Assembly (NCBI GenBank): GCA_964529715.1
Contig: CAZGXI010000001.1
Span: forward strand, 198,879 to 262,878
Reading direction: 5' to 3'
Source of the DNA: CAZGXI01 sp964529715
GTDB lineage: Bacteria > Chloroflexota > Anaerolineae > Aggregatilineales > Ch27
Length of the DNA stretch: 64,000 nt
The translations under genes and the position numbers were made by a program. The notes below the pieces were generated by a model. That model made no database searches and was not told the DNA's origin. It saw only the letters and a program-made list of their open reading frames with translations. Numbering within the stretch: the stretch's first letter is position 1; every line of letters starts with the position of its first letter. Shown one piece after another: positions 58,988-64,000 of the stretch.

Positions 58988-60805
58988 GTGCGCCGCACGC
59001 TTCACATTCTGATTCTGGCATCTCTGCTGGCTGCGCCGCTGCTCGCCGTCACATTGAACAGCGTCCAGGCCGGGCCGTCCCGTCAGCAAGGTGGCCAGCA
59101 ACAACCCGTCACGCCGACCAGCGACTTTGGAACGTTCGTCGTCAACGTTCGCCTGGACCTGGAACGCCTGGCCGACGAGGTCAACGGCCCGCGCGTCCGG
59201 CCTGCTACCTGGAACGGCAGCATCGACCCGGCCAGTCCCTCGATCCTGGCAGACATCTGGCTCGACCTGGAGTCACAGGCCGATCTGATGGCCCTCTCGC
59301 CCGGCGTGCGCCCGGTGGGCTGGATCGGGGCCAGCAGCCGCACGGCGGCCCGCCTGGCGCGTAACCTGCGCCATGACCTGGAACTGCTGGCAAACACCGC
59401 CTTCGGCTCTGGCCAACGGCCCGACGGCTGGCTCGGCGCGCCACGCATCTTCAGCTGCGACCGCACCGAGCAAAATCTGCTTGACCTGATGGCGCGCGAC
59501 TCCGGCTTTGCCCCCACTACGCCCGAAGGTGTGCTTGACTACTGCCGCGCTGTGACCGGCGAGGCGCTGGACCGGCTTGCCAATCAAGGGCTGCTGGTGT
59601 TCGAGGAAAACGTGCCGCAGTTGTTGGAGAACATTCGCGGCGACCTGGAACGGCTGGCCGATGAACTTAACGGCCTGGGCGTGCGCCCGCCCGGCTGGCG
59701 GCGTACCATCAGCCTGGATAGCACCCAGATGGCCGCCGACCTGCTGCACGACCTGGAACTGCTGGCCGATCAACATCTGGGCGAGGAGCAACGCCCTAGC
59801 GAGTGGATCGGCAGTACCGGCGCCAATCCCAGCGTCGCTGCCAGCAACCTGCGTCGTGACCTGGAACTGCTGGCCGACCTGACGCTGGTCGGGCGCGAAC
59901 TGGCGGAGGGGCGTCCCACCGGCTGGCTCGGCACCGAAGGCATTGGTCAGCTTCCCTTGTGCGGCGGCGCGGTGCAGGGACTTGTCGTGCTGCTGACCGC
60001 CACCTACGGCTACGTACAGCCAGAGCTCGCCGCAGAAGACACGGCAGCGTTCTGCGCGGCGCTGGAAACCGACGCCAATACTTACGCCGAAACCGACCCG
60101 GAAGAGGTGCAGACGGTCGTCGGCGGCGTGGCATTGGGCGCTTCGGGCAGGCCGATTGCCCTCTCAGACTATGCCTTCGCCTATCTGGACGTGTCTGCGT
60201 TGCAATACATGGGCACGATGCCGCTCGGTACGCCGTTTGAAGCGTGGTACCGCAACTTTGGCGAGAGTGATATGATGTACGTCGTGGGCGAAGACTTCGC
60301 CGTGTATGTGTCGCGGCGCTGGACCACCCTGCCGGAAGAAGCCTTCTATCGCCTGCAAACGCTGGAAGGCATCATCCCGGAGACGTACTGCCTGGCGATG
60401 TGGTGCGTCGGCCCCGGCCCGACACCCACACCGACCGGACGGGCGCCTACCCCGACCCCCGGCGCGGCCCCCGGCGGCCCGCCGCCCGGCGGCGGCAATC
60501 TGGTGCTGGTGCCCTGGAATCAGGTTATCGTCTACTACGATCAGGACCGGCCTGAAACTAACACCGTGCGGGTACGGATCGACCTATGCCAGGGCGGCGC
60601 AGGGATCGGCTGCGAACCGGTGCAAAACATCTACGACTCCACCACGAACGTCCCGCTGCCGATCATCAGCGTGGTCGGGCCGTATCCGGTGTTTGAACTG
60701 CCCTACGGTTATAACAATCGCTACATCCTGCAAAGCGCCACCCTCTACGCCAACGAGATTTGGGTCAGCGATCCGACCCTGCGCGGCGTGACAACCGGGC
60801 AGTAG
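58988..60805 (+). CDS. Secreted protein with duplicated repeat supermodules
   Basis: 605 residues from a GTG with AAGGAG seven bases upstream. A signal peptide (ILILASLLAAPLLAVTLNSVQA) comes first. Six copies of a 25-residue unit follow, consensus NLRxDLELLADxxxGxxxRPxGWxG, at about 53-77, 89-114, 126-150, 215-239, 251-275 and 287-315. Each set of three is followed by a two-Cys module (157-186 and 325-356). A Pro/Gly linker (about 480-510) leads to a C-terminal beta domain. No known family is recognised. Confidence 0.82.
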   Translation: MRRTLHILILASLLAAPLLAVTLNSVQAGPSRQQGGQQQPVTPTSDFGTFVVNVRLDLERLADEVNGPRVRPATWNGSIDPASPSILADIWLDLESQADLMALSPGVRPVGWIGASSRTAARLARNLRHDLELLANTAFGSGQRPDGWLGAPRIFSCDRTEQNLLDLMARDSGFAPTTPEGVLDYCRAVTGEALDRLANQGLLVFEENVPQLLENIRGDLERLADELNGLGVRPPGWRRTISLDSTQMAADLLHDLELLADQHLGEEQRPSEWIGSTGANPSVAASNLRRDLELLADLTLVGRELAEGRPTGWLGTEGIGQLPLCGGAVQGLVVLLTATYGYVQPELAAEDTAAFCAALETDANTYAETDPEEVQTVVGGVALGASGRPIALSDYAFAYLDVSALQYMGTMPLGTPFEAWYRNFGESDMMYVVGEDFAVYVSRRWTTLPEEAFYRLQTLEGIIPETYCLAMWCVGPGPTPTPTGRAPTPTPGAAPGGPPPGGGNLVLVPWNQVIVYYDQDRPETNTVRVRIDLCQGGAGIGCEPVQNIYDSTTNVPLPIISVVGPYPVFELPYGYNNRYILQSATLYANEIWVSDPTLRGVTTGQ

Positions 60806-60829
60806 TTCCTTCCCAATAGCAACTGTGCA

Positions 60830-60862
60830 GGGGCGCAGCCAACACTGCGCCCCGCTTGTTTT
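60830..60862 (+). terminator. Intrinsic terminator
   Basis: GGGGCGCAG and CTGCGCCCC form a perfect 9-bp stem with loop CCAACA, followed by GCTTGTTTT. It ends the repeat-rich protein gene. Confidence 0.8.
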
Positions 60863-60890
60863 CTGGCTGGAGTCTGCGGAGGCAGATTCC

Positions 60891-60981
60891 AATCGGACAC
60901 GGATGTAACAACTTCTGCGTCGCCTACATGAAACCACCTTCCGCGAACATCCGCGCTATCCGTGTCGTCCGCGTACCGATT
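60891..60981. repeat. Nested inverted-repeat element
   Basis: AATCGG (60891) with CCGATT (60976) and GACACGGAT (60896) with ATCCGTGTC (60958) are nested inverted repeats enclosing a 53-base loop. It could be a small palindromic mobile repeat. It lies between convergent genes. Confidence 0.45.
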
Positions 60982-61009
60982 AAAACCTGCCTACAAGTCA
61001 CGTCTGACC

Positions 61010-62329
61010 TCACGGACAGGTGATCGTTGGCGGCGTGGCCTCGGCGTAGCGGGCGTTGAATTCCTGCACGTAGCGGGCCGCGATGTCGGCGTTATGAAGG
61101 ATCACCAAGTTCTCGTCATTGGCGTCGGTGGCGCTGGCGGAAAAGTTAAACGACCCCACCATCACCGTCGCATCGTCCACGATGATGACCTTGTGATGCA
61201 AGATGTAGCGGTTGCCGTCCTGGCGCACGTCGTAACCGGCGCAAAACAGCCGCTGCATTTCACTGTGCTGGGTCTGGCTGCCGGTCCGCTCGAAGACCCC
61301 CTGCACGATCACACCTGCGTTCCCACGCGCGATCATGGCGTCGCCGATGGGATCGGACGTGAACGAAAACGCCAGAAAGCGGATGCTCCGCTGCGCCGCC
61401 TGGATTTCTGCCACGATGGCCGGCACGACGGCATCCTCCGGTGCGAAGTACACCGCAACCTGTGTGCCGTCTACGCTGAACTGCGGGAACGGCGTGTTGC
61501 GCGGCGAACGCGGGCCAAAACGTTGATCGACGAACATCTCGTTGAACTCGGCCTGGTAGTCCTGCACCATGCGCTGGGACCGGATGCTAAAGAAGCTGTT
61601 GTTGTTGCGGTAGGAGTCGTTAATCGTCAGGTTCATGCTGCCGGTCCAGACCGTTTCGCCGTCGAGGATGATGAACTTGTTGTGCATCAGGTCGCGCCGG
61701 TCGTCATCGACGATAGGAATCCCGGCCTCGTACAGCTCGTCCAGGCGGGTGTCATCCGGCGGCGTTTCCATTTGGTCTTCGATGTCCTCGCGCCCATCCT
61801 CATCGGCGGCGCGCCACTGCTCATACATCTCCACGTCCAGACCGTGTTCGTCGTCGGTCACGATGCGCACACGCACGCCCTGCGCATGGCGATCCAGCAG
61901 CGCATTAGCAATGGCCGGGGAATTCAACTCGAAAGCGGCCACGTCCACCGACTGCCGCGCCCCGCGAATCGCCGCCGCGACGACCGTATCCGGCCCGTTG
62001 ACGTAGGTGTTGAAATCGCTGCTGCCGGTGGGGGCGGTAAAGACGTAAGAAAACCAGTTCGCTGCCGCAGCGACGGCCGTCCCCGGCTGACCGGGCGAGG
62101 CAGTCGCCGCGCCCGCAACGGTCGGCGTAACGGTTGAAACGATGGGCCGCGTGGTCGGCGTGGGGGTCGGCGCGCCCGCGCCCCCGGTTAACTGGGAAAT
62201 AATGGCGGCGGCGATCACCAGCAGCACGGTGGTGATCAGCCCGCCTAACGTCAGGGGCGCATTGCGGCGGGACGATCCGCCACCGCTCTGGGAGGCAGAA
62301 CTGCTGGGACGGGAGCTTTTGCGAGTCAT
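61010..62329 (-). CDS. Phospholipase-D-like protein, membrane-anchored
   Basis: 439 residues. A Ser/Arg-rich N-terminus, one transmembrane segment (about 28-46) and a Thr/Pro linker lead to two PLD halves, with HKD motifs MHNKFIILDGETVWTGS and LHHKVIIVDDATVMVGS, so both catalytic His/Lys/Asp sets are present. PLD enzymes act on phospholipids or nucleic acids (Nuc-type); an outer-surface location makes extracellular DNA or lipid a likely target. It overlaps the upstream gene by 4 bases. Confidence 0.9.
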   Translation of the reverse strand: MTRKSSRPSSSASQSGGGSSRRNAPLTLGGLITTVLLVIAAAIISQLTGGAGAPTPTPTTRPIVSTVTPTVAGAATASPGQPGTAVAAAANWFSYVFTAPTGSSDFNTYVNGPDTVVAAAIRGARQSVDVAAFELNSPAIANALLDRHAQGVRVRIVTDDEHGLDVEMYEQWRAADEDGREDIEDQMETPPDDTRLDELYEAGIPIVDDDRRDLMHNKFIILDGETVWTGSMNLTINDSYRNNNSFFSIRSQRMVQDYQAEFNEMFVDQRFGPRSPRNTPFPQFSVDGTQVAVYFAPEDAVVPAIVAEIQAAQRSIRFLAFSFTSDPIGDAMIARGNAGVIVQGVFERTGSQTQHSEMQRLFCAGYDVRQDGNRYILHHKVIIVDDATVMVGSFNFSASATDANDENLVILHNADIAARYVQEFNARYAEATPPTITCP

Positions 62330-62910
62330 GCTTCTTTTTCCTCTCCGTTGGAAAGCAAATCTGGTGATTGGGGGGCAGTCAACTGATGATTCACGGGCAG
62401 CGCGCCAAACTGTGGGGGTGTCTGTGGCGCGGCAGGCGGCGGCTGCGCTTCAGGCCCGGTGACCTGAGATGCCAGGCTCAGCGGCGGGGCGAACATCCCC
62501 AACAGCCGTTTGACCACCTGCCCGTTGGATAGATTCCCCTGCTCGGCCATGAAGGTGTCCACCTGCGACAGGGCCGCGCGCGGCACCGCGTCGCCGAACA
62601 GCCGCGCGCTAAGCGCGCCCAGCCGCTCCAGGTCGCTGCGTACCGCTTCGGCGTCGCCCAGGGCGCGGTGGCGAACCACGCGGTTCACGCGCTTCATCAG
62701 CCGGCGCACGTCGTCCAGCGCCGCCTCCACCGCCTCGGTAGAAGCCATCAGGGAAGCGCGGCGCGCGATCTGGGCGACCTGGGCCAGCCCCCAATCGATC
62801 AGCGGTTGGGCCTCGTCGTCGGTCAGTTCGTCGCGCAGGCTGGCGTCGCCCAGGATCGACTCCGCTGCTTTCTTTTCCAGATCATCCTGTTGAGGTAATT
62901 CGACGGGCAT
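62326..62910 (-). CDS. Hypothetical helical protein
   Basis: 194 residues from an ATG with GAGAGT upstream. The first 150 residues are mostly helical and acidic (LTDDEAQPLIDWGLAQVAQIARRASLMA, LDDVRRLMKRVNRVVRHRALGDAEAVRSDLERLGALSARL). The tail is Pro/Gln-rich. No family recognised. It is co-translated with the PLD protein (ATGA overlap) and may regulate it. Confidence 0.65.
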   Translation of the reverse strand: MPVELPQQDDLEKKAAESILGDASLRDELTDDEAQPLIDWGLAQVAQIARRASLMASTEAVEAALDDVRRLMKRVNRVVRHRALGDAEAVRSDLERLGALSARLFGDAVPRAALSQVDTFMAEQGNLSNGQVVKRLLGMFAPPLSLASQVTGPEAQPPPAAPQTPPQFGALPVNHQLTAPQSPDLLSNGEEKEA

Positions 62911-63145
62911 GGAACACTCTCCTAAACCTAAATATTCGTTTTGGGATCACAGGTGAACGGCATCGAATTCAGATCGTGGCCGCCGACGCCGGGGAGCGGG
63001 ATTCCCCAACCGCTATGCGCATTGTAGCATGGCCTGCCCTGGGAAAAACTTTGGCCCGGCCCTGCACTGGTCAAGCCGGGCAACATGGACTATCATATAT
63101 CGCTAGAAAATTCGTGCTACTGGTAGTGTGACAAGGCAGGCGACC
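62911..63145. other. 235-base divergent intergenic region
   Basis: It separates the 194-residue gene from the ATPase gene. AT-rich patches around 62930 and 63090 could hold promoters, but no clear -35/-10 pair is seen. Confidence 0.3.
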
Positions 63146-64000
63146 ATGCCCTTTATCGAAGCTCCGACCACCTTTTACCTGGGACGCCGCTACGACCCCG
63201 CCACCCAACGGCTGGTGAACGAGGTCGTCTATTACGATTCCCGCGACCTGACCACCCACGCTGTCGTCGTCGGCATGACCGGCTCCGGCAAGACCGGGCT
63301 GTGCATCAACCTGCTGGAAGAGGCGATTCTGGACAATATCCCGGCCATCGTCATCGACCCGAAGGGCGACATCACCAACCTGCTGCTGACCTTCCCCGAC
63401 CTGCGCCCGGAGGACTTCGCTCCCTGGATCAACCCGGACGACGCCCTGCGCGCCGGGATGGAGATGAACGAGTATGCTGCCGACGTGGCCGCCCGCTGGC
63501 GTGAGGGGTTGCAAGCGTGGGGCATCGTGCCGGACCGCCTGCGCTGGCTCAAGCGCGCCGCGCAGTACAGCATCTACACGCCCGGCTCGGATTCCGGCCT
63601 GCCGATCAGCATCCTCGACGCCCCAGCAGAAGGCTGGGCCGGCTTCGAGGAAGCGCACCGCGAGCGCATCTCCGGCATCGTCACGGCGCTACTCGGCCTG
63701 ATCGGGCGGCAGGTCGAGCCGGTCAAGGACCGCGAGCACGTGCTGATTGCGAACATCTTCGAGTACGCCTGGCGGCAGGGCCAGAGCCTGACCCTGGAAG
63801 ACGTGATCATCCAGGTGCAGCAGCCGCCCTTCGCCAAGTTGGGCGTGTTCGACGTAGATACCTTCTTCCCGGAGAAGGAACGCTTCAAACTGGCGATGGA
63901 ACTCAACCACATCATCGCCGCGCCGTCGTTCCAGTCGTGGATCAACGGCGAGCCGCTGGACGTGCGCAATCTGCTCTACCAGCCGGACGGGCGGCCTAAG
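63146..64000 (+). CDS. HerA/DUF853-type P-loop ATPase (3' partial)
   Basis: The ATG at 63146 begins 285 codons open to the window end. Walker A GMTGSGKTGL (about 47-56) is followed by the HerA/VirB4-like strand IVIDPKGDITN. Later parts (RISGIVTALLGLIGR, IANIFEYAWRQGQSLTLEDVI) fit DUF853/DUF87 bacterial helicase-like ATPases. The Walker B motif would lie outside the window. It is a second member of the HerA superfamily here, unrelated in context to the island HerA. Confidence 0.88.
   Translation, partial: MPFIEAPTTFYLGRRYDPATQRLVNEVVYYDSRDLTTHAVVVGMTGSGKTGLCINLLEEAILDNIPAIVIDPKGDITNLLLTFPDLRPEDFAPWINPDDALRAGMEMNEYAADVAARWREGLQAWGIVPDRLRWLKRAAQYSIYTPGSDSGLPISILDAPAEGWAGFEEAHRERISGIVTALLGLIGRQVEPVKDREHVLIANIFEYAWRQGQSLTLEDVIIQVQQPPFAKLGVFDVDTFFPEKERFKLAMELNHIIAAPSFQSWINGEPLDVRNLLYQPDGRPK

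Noticed and set aside
60962..62137. 391-codon plus-strand open frame
   Set aside because: It lies opposite the PLD gene with two HKD motifs, has no recognisable domain and has a shadow-like composition.

Overview
This window is a high-GC (mostly about 60-70 %) stretch of a bacterial chromosome, densely coded on both strands. The gene mix points to Chloroflexota, probably an Anaerolineae-like lineage. The clues are a Rab-like small GTPase with roadblock and V4R proteins, several secreted or lipoprotein-like proteins with Pro/Thr-rich linkers, paired pyridoxamine-oxidase-fold proteins, a type II NADH dehydrogenase and an ETF/acyl-CoA dehydrogenase set. This placement is inference from gene content; no rRNA or tRNA gene was found to confirm it. 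A run of 10 Ns at 35333-35342 shows a scaffolded draft assembly.

Layout. 1-3.6 kb: a GH3 beta-N-acetylhexosaminidase-like enzyme and two membrane-anchored proteins of unknown role. 3.6-6.6 kb: a Rab-like GTPase with a possible partner, then a divergent low-molecular-weight phosphatase/fructosamine-kinase pair (a likely protein-deglycation unit). 6.6-9.7 kb: a P-loop NTPase-TIR protein coupled to an unknown TIM-barrel-like protein, a candidate immune module. 9.8-17.8 kb: a PQQ-type sugar dehydrogenase, a GNAT, a TetR-regulated ABC-2 exporter, an MFS carrier and etfBA. 17.8-23.2 kb: an AT-richer island with a HerA-NurA-DruA(DUF4338) operon, plus a GNAT and a VapC-like PIN toxin with a small partner. 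23.2-32.4 kb: two PPOX-fold proteins, acyl-CoA dehydrogenase, TPR and rhomboid membrane proteins, and a run of small enzymes ending in two methyltransferases. 32.4-37.1 kb: phosphofructokinase and the feoA-feoB-feoC iron-uptake operon, with a degenerate receiver gene at its end and a DtxR-type iron box upstream. 37.1-46.5 kb: a decayed TnpB, a GH17 enzyme, an MBL hydrolase, an esterase, a GT-C-like membrane protein, a beta-propeller protein, a J-domain protein and a second TnpB remnant. 46.5-55.5 kb: an aminotransferase, a PIG-L deacetylase with a PyrK-like ferredoxin reductase, two sugar ABC permeases, an inositol-phosphatase-like enzyme and NDH-2. 55.5-64 kb: a lipoprotein, a roadblock/V4R/response-regulator cassette, a repeat-rich secreted protein, a phospholipase-D-like protein and the start of a HerA/DUF853-type ATPase.

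Working together. The clearest candidate for an undescribed system is the three-gene HerA-NurA-DruA operon (17792-21895). It combines a DNA-pumping ATPase, its classical nuclease partner and a Druantia-family protein, with overlapping reading frames and much lower GC than its surroundings. The TIR-NTPase pair about 8 kb away and the PIN module next to it make the first 24 kb look defence-enriched. Iron uptake (feo), redox-sensed respiration (NDH-2 with a Rex-like operator) and fatty-acid or amino-acid oxidation (ETF plus acyl-CoA dehydrogenase) are the main housekeeping themes.
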